This document shows positions 1 to 5,771 of a stretch of 8,128 nucleotides of DNA, piece after piece. Both the position numbers and the translations under genes were made by a program. The notes beneath the pieces were generated by a model. The model was not told the DNA's origin and ran no database searches. It worked only from the letters and a program-made list of their open reading frames with translations. Position 1 is the first letter of the stretch, and each line of letters opens with the position of its first letter. Source of the DNA: CAZEPT01 sp964514225 (lineage in GTDB: Bacteria > Patescibacteriota > Minisyncoccia > Phycocordibacterales > UBA9973); NCBI GenBank assembly GCA_964514225.1, contig CAZEPT010000034.1, forward strand, positions 1 through 8,128, written 5' to 3'.

Positions 1-1008
1 CTTGTGCCTCTGAACGATCCATCAGTTCTTTTTAATACTGCTGGGATGCAGCCACTTGTGCCTTATTTGATGGGTGAAAAACATCCACAAGGGACTCGTT
101 TGGCGAGCTGCCAAAAATGCGTCAGGACAGGGGATTTGGAAGATATTGGTGACAATAGACATTTCTCTTTTTTTGAGATGCTCGGGAACTGGTCTTTGGG
201 TGACTATTTCAAAGATGAAGCTATTAAGTGGAGTTACGAATTTCTCACCAGTACAGATGAAGGTCTCGGGCTTGATCCAACTCGTCTCTATGTGACGATT
301 TTTGAAGGAGATGAGAATGCACCATATGACGATGAGTCTAAGTCTATTTGGATGAGTTTGGGTATTCCCGAACATCGTATCTATGCACTTCCTGCTGATG
401 ATAACTGGTGGAGTCCTGGAGATAATGGGCCATGTGGTCCGTGTTCTGAAATGTTTTACGATATGACCGAAACTGGTATTGGAGATTTGGATAAGGAAGG
501 ATTTTTGAATGCAACCAAAGATGAAACTATCATCGAGATCTGGAATGACGTCTTTATGGAATATGAAAAGAAGGAGGGCAAAGTTATCGGTAAATTAAAC
601 CAGAAAAATGTTGATACAGGGGCAGGACTTGAAAGAATTTCTGCAGTTATGCAAGGTGTATCAACGGGATATGAGACAGACATGCTGAAACCTGTCATGG
701 ACTTAGTAAGAAATAATGCAAAACAATTAGATGATCTCTCTTCTCGTATTGTCATAGACCATGTTCGTGCCTCAACAATGCTTATTGCTGATGGTGTAAT
801 ACCTGCAAGTAAAAGTCAGGGGTATGTGCTTCGTCGATTAATTCGTCGTGCTGCTTTCTATATTAGAAAACTCGGTTTAGATGAAAATATTACCACAGAG
901 ATAATTACTTATTTTATTAAGTTTTATTCTAAAATATACCCGCGTGTCGCAGAAGTAGGTGTAATTTCAATTTTTAAAGCAGAAGAACAAAAATTTTCAA
1001 CTACCTAA
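1..1008 (+). CDS. alaS: Alanyl-tRNA synthetase, aminoacylation part (5' partial, ends at in-frame TAA)
   Basis: Class II synthetase that charges tRNA-Ala in the cytoplasm. The frame is open at base 1, and the first residues (LVPLNDPSVLF, TAGMQPLVPYL) match AlaRS about 25-30 residues after the usual start, so the gene begins upstream; the GTG at 4 is not the real start. Visible family signatures are the QKCVRTGD segment (about 115-138), motif 2 FFEMLGNWSLGDYF (from 172), the ATP-site loop WWSPGDNGPCGPCSE (about 409-450), motif 3 GAGLER (619-636) and the tRNA-binding GYVLRRLIRRA helix (820-852). The frame stops at TAA 1006-1008, inside what should be the conserved segment after EEQKFSTT. The same frame continues directly into the rest of AlaRS, so this is an interrupted gene, a genuinely split gene, or a consensus error. 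The residues before the GYVLRR helix are Ser (808, 814) where many AlaRS have Asn. Identity is certain; functional status is not. Confidence 0.96.
   Translation, partial: LVPLNDPSVLFNTAGMQPLVPYLMGEKHPQGTRLASCQKCVRTGDLEDIGDNRHFSFFEMLGNWSLGDYFKDEAIKWSYEFLTSTDEGLGLDPTRLYVTIFEGDENAPYDDESKSIWMSLGIPEHRIYALPADDNWWSPGDNGPCGPCSEMFYDMTETGIGDLDKEGFLNATKDETIIEIWNDVFMEYEKKEGKVIGKLNQKNVDTGAGLERISAVMQGVSTGYETDMLKPVMDLVRNNAKQLDDLSSRIVIDHVRASTMLIADGVIPASKSQGYVLRRLIRRAAFYIRKLGLDENITTEIITYFIKFYSKIYPRVAEVGVISIFKAEEQKFSTT
1006..1008 (+). other. In-frame TAA stop interrupting alaS
   Basis: TAA lies in the alaS frame between codons for EEQKFSTT and SDGKKEFEK. Downstream codons from 1009 continue AlaRS without any frame change. 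In AlaRS this place normally reads T-L-x-x-G-L; here it is T-stop-S-D-G-K, so the two conserved leucines five codons apart are replaced by stop and Lys. One base (TTA to TAA) would explain the stop. All nine complete genes in the window end in TAA, so reassignment of TAA is very unlikely. Confidence 0.9.
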
Positions 1009-1113
1009 AGTGACGGAAAAAAAGAATTCGAAAAAGGAACTGATCCATTTATTCTCGCTACAACCTACGGCTTCCCAATTGAACTCACTGAAGAACTAGC
1101 TAAGGAAAAAGGT

Positions 1114-1665
1114 ATGGTGATAGACCGTGAAGACTTCAATGTAAAAATGGCTGAGCACCAGAAACTTTCACAGACTTCATCCGCTGGGATGTTTAAGGGT
1201 GGACTCGCTAATACAAACGAACAAACAGTTAAACTTCATACGGCTCATCACTTACTTTTGGCGGCTCTCCAAGAAGTGGTTAGTCCTGATATTAAACAAA
1301 GAGGAAGTAATATTACTGAAGAACGTCTTCGAATCGATTTCGTCTGCGACCACAAACTGACAGATGAAGAGAAGAAACGAGTAGAAGATTTAGTTAACGA
1401 AAAAATACAAGCAAAATTAAATGTTATCCGACGCGAGATGCCACTTGTTGAAGCTGAAAAAATTGGCGCTCAGATGGAGTTCGGTGCGAAGTATCCTGAA
1501 ACCGTCTCTGTGTACTTTATTGAAGATGAAGCTGGTTCAGCCTTTTCAAAAGAATTTTGTGGCGGACCGCATGTCATAAACACTGGCGAACTCGGTCATT
1601 TCAAAATACAAAAGGAAGAAGCAGTCGCGCAAGGTGTACGAAGAATTAAAGGAGTGCTACAATAA
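1114..1665 (+). CDS. alaS: Alanyl-tRNA synthetase, editing-domain part (continuation of interrupted alaS)
   Basis: This is the C-terminal continuation of alaS; homologous sequence in the same frame actually begins at 1009, and 1114 is merely the first ATG after the stop. It carries the second additional domain that hydrolyses Ser-tRNA-Ala and Gly-tRNA-Ala. The zinc/editing motifs are HxxxH as HTAHH (1237-1251, most relatives have HTATH) and CGGPH (1558-1572), followed by NTGELG and the terminal GVRRIKGVL. The gene ends right there, so the oligomerisation and C-Ala region found in the roughly 875-residue E. coli enzyme is missing. Adding about 30 residues upstream, the whole enzyme would be near 580 residues, as in other reduced bacteria. 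AAGGA at 1102-1106 lies 7 nt before the ATG, so internal initiation of an AlaX-like 183-residue editing protein is conceivable but unproven; the AAGGA also simply encodes Lys-Glu. Confidence 0.93.
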   Translation: MVIDREDFNVKMAEHQKLSQTSSAGMFKGGLANTNEQTVKLHTAHHLLLAALQEVVSPDIKQRGSNITEERLRIDFVCDHKLTDEEKKRVEDLVNEKIQAKLNVIRREMPLVEAEKIGAQMEFGAKYPETVSVYFIEDEAGSAFSKEFCGGPHVINTGELGHFKIQKEEAVAQGVRRIKGVLQ

Positions 1666-1671
1666 AGCAGT

Positions 1672-2988
1672 ATGAAAGAAAGTGATTTTTTCAAAGATAT
1701 AAAACCACTAACAAAATATTCAAAATCAGAACTTGAAGCTGAAGCTATTTTAGAGGATGAAGCAAAACAAGTAAGAAAAAAAACAACAACTGTGCACTCT
1801 ATTAAAAAAACTCCAAAATATGTTCCACTCGACCGAGATGTCGAAGAAGTTTCTTCATCGAAGAAACCGAGCTCTTCTCAGGGTCTATGGGTCTTTGCTG
1901 TGCTGGCCATTATCATTCTTGCTGTCGTTGTCTCACTCAAGTATGCAACTGCTGTTGTTGAGGTAACTCCAAAAATGAAGACGATTCCACTCAATGAAAC
2001 ACTCACACTCTCTAAAGGGGATTCAGCTTTGCCGTTTGAAACTGTTTCAGTTGAATCAGGTACCAAAGAAGAAGTTGTTCTTTCTGAAAAAGTTGAAAAA
2101 AGAGAAAAGGCTACAGGCAGCATTACTATCTATAACGCCTATAATACAGGTGGTCAGCCACTTGTTGCGCAGACGCGATTTGAGAGTAAAGATGGGCATG
2201 TCTATCGCTTAGACAAAGCAGTTACCGTTCCAGGGTACACGACTATCGATAATAAAAAAGTTCCCGGATCAATTGCAGCAACTGTCACTGCAGATGGATA
2301 TGGTGAAGGTTATAATATAGGAGAATCAACATTCTCTATTCCTGGATTTAAAGGATTGGCTCAGTTTGATTCTATGTATGCTACAAGCACAGCTTCTATT
2401 TCAGGCGGGCTCGATGGAACCTACTATACAACTAAGGAAAATAGTACGGGTGGATCAGATGAATCAACAAAAGGTCTTCTTACTGAAAAGTTGGTTGAGA
2501 TGGTAAAGAAGCAAGTTCCTGATGAATACGTCTTTATTGAAGGTCTCTATACACTAGACACAGAAGATTTAACCTCCGTATTTTCTAAGGAGGCTAAAAC
2601 TGAAGCGGGTATAGAAGCCACTCTTACACAGATCGTCTTCCCACGAGAAGCTTTTATTGCGTATGTACTTACTAAATACCCAGACCTCTCGAGTGCAAGT
2701 ATCTTAGATACAACGAACGTTAAAGGGTCTGTTCTCTCATCACAAGAAAAAGATGGAAATATAGTGTATACTATAACTCTAACTGGCGACATCAAGCAGA
2801 ATATGCCGCTTGATGGTGAAGTAATCAAGGAAAAGCTTGCTGGTATGAAAAAAGGGTCTTTTAATGCAGTTATGGCTGAGTCATCTGACATTATTTCAAG
2901 CGCGGAACTAAGTATCAGGCCATTTTGGGTCTATACTATTCCAAAATCATTTAATAGGATAAAAGTAATAAATACGAATGACAGATAA
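1672..2988 (+). CDS. Single-pass membrane protein with baseplate-J-like extracytoplasmic region, function unknown
   Basis: A 438-residue protein I cannot assign to a known function. Residues 1-70 are charged and Lys/Glu/Ser rich and presumably cytoplasmic. Residues 71-88 are one strong hydrophobic helix (GLWVFAVLAIIILAVVVS), followed by a long beta-rich region predicted outside the membrane. Around residues 147-250 the pattern ATGSITIYN, QTRF, DGHVYRL, VPG, GEGYNIG, FSIPG resembles proteins often labelled baseplate J-like in Parcubacteria. The resemblance is to a repeating beta fold only and does not imply a phage origin. The C-terminus (IRPFWVYTIPKSFNRI) looks like a closing strand. There is no cleavable signal peptide; the helix would act as an anchor with N-in, C-out topology. 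It starts 6 nt after alaS and overlaps infA by 11 nt, suggesting co-expression. No good Shine-Dalgarno is present (GGAG is 18 nt upstream). A surface structure or adhesion role is a guess. Confidence 0.88.
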   Translation: MKESDFFKDIKPLTKYSKSELEAEAILEDEAKQVRKKTTTVHSIKKTPKYVPLDRDVEEVSSSKKPSSSQGLWVFAVLAIIILAVVVSLKYATAVVEVTPKMKTIPLNETLTLSKGDSALPFETVSVESGTKEEVVLSEKVEKREKATGSITIYNAYNTGGQPLVAQTRFESKDGHVYRLDKAVTVPGYTTIDNKKVPGSIAATVTADGYGEGYNIGESTFSIPGFKGLAQFDSMYATSTASISGGLDGTYYTTKENSTGGSDESTKGLLTEKLVEMVKKQVPDEYVFIEGLYTLDTEDLTSVFSKEAKTEAGIEATLTQIVFPREAFIAYVLTKYPDLSSASILDTTNVKGSVLSSQEKDGNIVYTITLTGDIKQNMPLDGEVIKEKLAGMKKGSFNAVMAESSDIISSAELSIRPFWVYTIPKSFNRIKVINTNDR

Positions 2989-3196
2989 TAGTGAAGTTAA
3001 GAAAGAAATAGGTGTGGTAGTGGAAGCATTACCTAATACGCTTTTTCGTGTGCAATGTGAGGGTGAAGAAAACCTTACTTTAGCGTATTTAGCAGGTAAG
3101 ATGCGACTCAATCGTATCAAGGTTATTGTAGGGGATAAGGTGGAATTCATCCGCGACCCGTACGGTGGAAAGGCCCGTGTAACAAGAAGACTGTAA
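2978..3196 (+). CDS. infA: Translation initiation factor IF-1
   Basis: A 72-residue protein, the normal IF-1 length, with the full S1/OB-fold pattern: GVVVEALPNTLFRVQCEGEE, then LAYLAGKMRLNRIKVIVGDKVEF, and a basic end ARVTRRL. IF-1 binds the 30S A-site and works with IF-2 and IF-3 to select the initiator tRNA. The ALPNTLFRV and GKMRLNRI blocks correspond to the family's ALPNAMFRV and GKMRMNFI. The ATG at 2978 lies inside the end of the upstream membrane-protein gene (11-nt overlap, different frame), which suggests translational coupling. There is no Shine-Dalgarno at proper spacing (AGGA at 2956-2959 is 18 nt away). infA commonly precedes rpmJ and rpsM; here rpmJ is absent and a 113-nt gap follows. 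Confidence 0.96.
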   Translation: MTDNSEVKKEIGVVVEALPNTLFRVQCEGEENLTLAYLAGKMRLNRIKVIVGDKVEFIRDPYGGKARVTRRL

Positions 3197-3203
3197 ATCA
3201 CAG

Positions 3204-3222
3204 GCAAGCTCTTGCATTTTTT
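3204..3222 (+). terminator. Weak intrinsic-terminator-like hairpin after infA
   Basis: GCAA (3204-3207) pairs with TTGC (3212-3215) around a 4-nt loop, or GCAAG with CTTGC around 2 nt, and is followed almost at once by six T (3217-3222). It lies 7 nt after the infA stop. The short stem means termination would be partial at best. Its 3' arm overlaps the candidate -35 element TTGCAT, so this could be a terminator/promoter switch point between the alaS-infA and rpsM units. Confidence 0.35.
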
Positions 3223-3240
3223 GGTCTCTTATGTAATAAT
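3212..3240 (+). promoter_or_regulatory. Candidate sigma70-type promoter for the rpsM operon
   Basis: TTGCAT (3212-3217; 4 of 6 to TTGACA) is separated by 17 nt from AATAAT (3235-3240; 5 of 6 to TATAAT, but lacking the important first T). Transcription would start near 3247 and give a leader of roughly 60 nt before rpsM. The location at the largest gap upstream of the ribosomal cluster supports it. In AT-rich DNA such matches arise easily by chance. Confidence 0.42.
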
Positions 3241-3264
3241 AGTTCTACAATCGGTTACAAGTGT

Positions 3265-3294
3265 CCATGGTTTAAGAAATTATCTTAAATGTGG
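3265..3294 (+). promoter_or_regulatory. Hairpin in rpsM operon leader (possible autoregulatory site)
   Basis: TTTAAGA (3271-3277) and TCTTAAA (3283-3289) form a perfect 7-bp inverted repeat with loop AATTA. The outer triplets CCA (3265-3267) and TGG (3292-3294) can add three more pairs across a small internal loop. It sits 15 nt before the rpsM start and is followed by a U-rich run. In E. coli the equivalent alpha operon is repressed by S4 binding a leader structure. A similar role here is inference from position; the sequence does not resemble the E. coli pseudoknot in any way I can show. Confidence 0.4.
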
Positions 3295-3309
3295 TTTTAT
3301 TTATTTTTT

Positions 3310-3690
3310 ATGAGAATTTTAGGTATAACAATCCCAAACAACAAAAAAGCAGATCGCGGACTTACCGTACTCTATGGTATCGGTCTTTCTCGTTCAAGAA
3401 AAATTTTAGACGAAGCAGGTGTTGCACATGATGCAGCAGTGGACACCCTATCAGAAGAGCAAGAAGCATCAATCCGAAAAATCGTTGAGAGTCTCAAGAT
3501 TGAAGGAAACCTTAAGCGAGAAATCGCAGGAAACATTAAGCGTTTGAAAGACATCAAAGCGTACCGAGGTATTCGTCATACAAAGAAACTTACTGTCCGC
3601 GGACAACGTACAAAAACAAACTCTCGAACAGTACGTGGTAACGTCAGAAAAACTATGGGATCTGGTCGAAGAAAAGAGTCAAAAACATAA
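3310..3690 (+). CDS. rpsM: Small ribosomal subunit protein uS13
   Basis: A 126-residue S13, which sits in the 30S head and contacts the P-site tRNA and the 50S bridge region. The N-terminus MRILGITIPNNKKADRGLT followed by YGIGLSRS is the standard opening. The C-terminal part has YRGIRHTKKLTVRGQRTKTN and a basic RGNVRKTMGSGRRK tail. I chose ATG 3310 over the in-frame ATG 3289 because the seven extra residues (MWFYLFF) are hydrophobic and unlike any S13, and because 3289 falls in the leader hairpin. The start is preceded by a U-rich run (TTTTATTTATTTTTT) with no Shine-Dalgarno. It is the first gene of the seven-gene ribosomal/RNAP operon and probably uses the promoter in the preceding gap as well as read-through from infA. 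Confidence 0.97.
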   Translation: MRILGITIPNNKKADRGLTVLYGIGLSRSRKILDEAGVAHDAAVDTLSEEQEASIRKIVESLKIEGNLKREIAGNIKRLKDIKAYRGIRHTKKLTVRGQRTKTNSRTVRGNVRKTMGSGRRKESKT

Positions 3691-3718
3691 TCAGCGTATT
3701 ATTAACTAATTTATATAT

Positions 3719-4144
3719 ATGGGTAAAAAAAGAATCGCAACTCAAAAAGGAACAGATGGTGGAAAAGGAAAATCAGCATCTAAGATGCCAAAGAAGAAAC
3801 TCTCTTCTGGTGTTCTCCATATTGAAGCAACATTTAATAATACAAAAGTAGTGTTCGCTGACAAAACAGGAAATACTGTTTTCTGGTCATCAGCTGGTGC
3901 TCTTGGTTTTAAAGGCGCTAAGAAAGGAACTCCTTTCGCAGCATCAAAAGTAGGTGAAATGCTTGGTGAAAAAGCAGCAGCTATCGGAGTCAAAGAGTCA
4001 GATGTTATCGTTGTTGGTGTTGGATCAGGACGAGAATCAGCTATTCGAGCATTTATGTCTCACGGAATTGACATTACGAGCATCAAAGACCAAACTCCTG
4101 TACCACACAATGGTCCAAAACCTAAGAAGCCTAGACGAGTATAA
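3719..4144 (+). CDS. rpsK: Small ribosomal subunit protein uS11
   Basis: A 141-residue S11, a platform protein of the 30S subunit lying near the mRNA exit channel and partnering with S18, S6 and S21. After a basic N-terminal extension of about 30 residues (KGTDGGKGKSASKMPKKK) comes the conserved core HIEATFNNTKVVFADKTGN, then WSSAGALGFKGAKKGTPFAA, GVGSGRESAIRA and the C-terminal DQTPVPHNGPKPKKPRRV. The HNG tripeptide corresponds to the site converted to isoaspartate in E. coli S11. The gap to rpsM is 28 nt and to rpsD only 5 nt. The ATG follows ACTAATTTATATAT, with no Shine-Dalgarno. Clear orthologue with nothing missing. Confidence 0.97.
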   Translation: MGKKRIATQKGTDGGKGKSASKMPKKKLSSGVLHIEATFNNTKVVFADKTGNTVFWSSAGALGFKGAKKGTPFAASKVGEMLGEKAAAIGVKESDVIVVGVGSGRESAIRAFMSHGIDITSIKDQTPVPHNGPKPKKPRRV

Positions 4145-4149
4145 AATAT

Positions 4150-4749
4150 ATGAAACTACAGAAAAAATTTAAAATGTGCCGACGCCTCGGAGCGGGAGTC
4201 TTTGAAAAATGTCAAAGTCCTAAATTCGTGGCTAGTCAAGCAAAAAGAGGACGAGGTGATCGAAAGAAAGCACTCTCTGATTTTGCTCTTGGTCTCATTG
4301 AAAAGCAAAAATTGCGTTTCAGTTATGGTGTGAGCGAAAAACAACTTCAGAACTATGTGAAGCTTGCTTCTACTTCAAAAACCATGACTATTTCAGACAA
4401 ACTCGTTGAACTCCTTGAAAGTCGCGTAGACAACATGGTATACCGTGCAGGTTTTGCTAAAACTCGCCGTCATGCTCGCCAACTCGTAGCTCACGGTCAT
4501 TTTACTGTAAATGGTACTCGTACAACTATCCCATCTCAAGTTTTAAAAGTTGGAAATACTCTTGAAGTCCGCGACGGAAGTAAATCAAGTCCAGTATTTG
4601 CAATCCTCCAAGAAAATAAAGATACGAAAGGTACTCCATCATGGCTCGCTGTTGACAACAAGAAACTAAGCGCAACTTTGAAGGCTCATCCAAAAACAGA
4701 AGACAATTTTGTTGATGTTGGAGCTGTTCTCGAATTTTATAGTCGTTAA
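4150..4749 (+). CDS. rpsD: Small ribosomal subunit protein uS4
   Basis: A 199-residue S4, a primary binder of 16S rRNA that nucleates the 30S body and, in many bacteria, represses its own operon. The S4 RNA-binding domain is plain near residues 88-150: LESRVDNMVYRAGFAKTRRHARQLVAHGHFTVNG followed by IPSQVLKVGNTLEVRDG. The N-terminal zinc knuckle (C-x2-C-x13-C-x4-C in Thermus) is half lost: here F7-x2-C10-x10-C21-x4-F26, so the first and fourth cysteines are Phe and zinc binding is unlikely. The residues around it (CRRLG, SPKF) still show its descent from the C+ form. The start is 5 nt after rpsK in an AT-rich context (TAAAATAT before ATG). The position directly downstream of S13 and S11 and upstream of rpoA matches the classical alpha operon. 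Confidence 0.97.
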   Translation: MKLQKKFKMCRRLGAGVFEKCQSPKFVASQAKRGRGDRKKALSDFALGLIEKQKLRFSYGVSEKQLQNYVKLASTSKTMTISDKLVELLESRVDNMVYRAGFAKTRRHARQLVAHGHFTVNGTRTTIPSQVLKVGNTLEVRDGSKSSPVFAILQENKDTKGTPSWLAVDNKKLSATLKAHPKTEDNFVDVGAVLEFYSR

Positions 4750-4766
4750 TCTAAATTTTTATATTT

Positions 4767-5759
4767 ATGTCTCAAACGTCAATTTTGCTACCTTCAAAAA
4801 TTCATATCGTTAAAGAAGAGGAAAACCTCGGTGTCTACGAAATAGAAAATCTCTATCCTGGCTATGGCCACACTCTTGGGAACTCTTTAAGAAGAATCAT
4901 TCTTTCATCTATTCCAGGTGCAGGAATTACTCAAGTCAAGATTGCAAACGTCGAACACGAATTTTCTACACTCGATGGAATGAAAGAAGATGTTATTCTT
5001 CTTCTTTTGAACTTGAAAAAAGTTCGATTTAAGCTTATTGGAACAGACCGTGCGACCGTAATACTTTCTGTAAAAGGAGCAGGTAAGGTTCACGCAAAAG
5101 CAATTGCTGGAGGAGGGACTGTTGAAGTCCTCAACGGTGACCAATATCTTTGTGAACTTACTTCAAAGACTGCTAGTCTTGAAGTTGAAATTACTATTGA
5201 AACAGGTCTCGGCTTTATTCCACGCGATGTTCACCATAAGCAAAAAGCAGAGATTGGCGTTATCGCCTTAGATGCGCTCTTTTCTCCAGTTCGCCGTGTT
5301 GCCTACGAAGTAGAAAACATGCGTGTCGGAGACAAAACAAACCACAACCGCCTTCACATTACGATCGAAACAGATGGAACGCTCACTCCTCGCCTCGCTC
5401 TTGAGCAATCTATCGAAATTATGATCATCCAACTTCAGGCAATTTCAGGATTTAAAACAGATTTTCAACCAATTAAAATTGAGCAAAAAGCAGATGCCGT
5501 TTCTACCCCGATTGAAACAGCAGGAGCTGAAAGTGCTAAAGAAGATGATGAGGATATGAGTGAAGTACTCAAGACTCGCATCGACACTTTGGAACTTTCA
5601 AGTCGGACACTCAAAGCGCTTACTAATGCAAACATCCGAACGATTGGTGGCATTGCGCGAAAGAAGACTGATGATTTGCTTGAGATAGAAGGAATTGGTG
5701 AAAAGGGAATACAAGAAATTAAAAAAGTCTTGGGAGATAATGGCATTACGCTAAAATAA
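4767..5759 (+). CDS. rpoA: DNA-directed RNA polymerase subunit alpha
   Basis: A 330-residue alpha subunit that dimerises to scaffold beta and beta' and contacts upstream promoter DNA and activators. The N-terminal domain (about 1-235) shows YPGYGHTLGNSLRRIILSSIPG, the EFSTLDGMKEDV segment and the LGFIPRD and SPVRRVAYEVENMRVG blocks, as in all bacterial alpha subunits. A linker of about 30 residues ends in an acidic run (AKEDDEDMSE). The C-terminal domain (about 268-330) has LSSRTLKALTNANIRTIG and the helix-hairpin-helix IEGIGEKGIQEI. Arg280 matches E. coli Arg265, the main UP-element contact, but the Asn268 equivalent is Lys, the Asn294 equivalent Gly and the Ser299 equivalent Gly. Upstream-element recognition may therefore be altered. 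It lies 17 nt after rpsD and 12 nt before rplQ, the common order. Confidence 0.98.
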   Translation: MSQTSILLPSKIHIVKEEENLGVYEIENLYPGYGHTLGNSLRRIILSSIPGAGITQVKIANVEHEFSTLDGMKEDVILLLLNLKKVRFKLIGTDRATVILSVKGAGKVHAKAIAGGGTVEVLNGDQYLCELTSKTASLEVEITIETGLGFIPRDVHHKQKAEIGVIALDALFSPVRRVAYEVENMRVGDKTNHNRLHITIETDGTLTPRLALEQSIEIMIIQLQAISGFKTDFQPIKIEQKADAVSTPIETAGAESAKEDDEDMSEVLKTRIDTLELSSRTLKALTNANIRTIGGIARKKTDDLLEIEGIGEKGIQEIKKVLGDNGITLK

Positions 5760-5771
5760 GAGAATTACAAT

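Noticed and set aside
4..6. GTG at position 4 as the alaS start
   Set aside because: The codon before it also fits AlaRS, and about 25-30 conserved N-terminal residues are missing, so the gene is cut by the window edge.
456..755. Minus-strand open frame inside alaS, and similar antisense frames in rpsK, rpoA and the membrane protein
   Set aside because: The translations are Ser/Phe-rich antisense shadows of well-recognised genes, with no family resemblance or promoter.
1006..1008. Alternative genetic code or stop-codon recoding reading TAA as an amino acid
   Set aside because: TAA ends all nine complete genes here at the expected family C-termini, and no TGA or TAG falls inside any gene. 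No readthrough-promoting context or structure was recognised.
1009..1113. Frameshift as the cause of the alaS interruption
   Set aside because: Homology resumes in the same frame directly after the stop, so a substitution and not an indel explains it.
1914..2300. Phage tail gene or prophage remnant suggested by the baseplate-J-like pattern
   Set aside because: No other phage gene is present; the protein has a membrane anchor and sits in a housekeeping cluster, so a cellular role is more likely.
2932..2937. TATACT as a promoter for infA
   Set aside because: No -35 element lies at suitable spacing and it is inside coding sequence; AT-rich DNA gives such hexamers often.
3289..3309. Upstream in-frame ATG that would extend S13 by seven residues (MWFYLFF)
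   Set aside because: The extension is hydrophobic and absent from the S13 family, which begins at the M-R-I-x-G motif; the ATG lies at the end of the leader hairpin.
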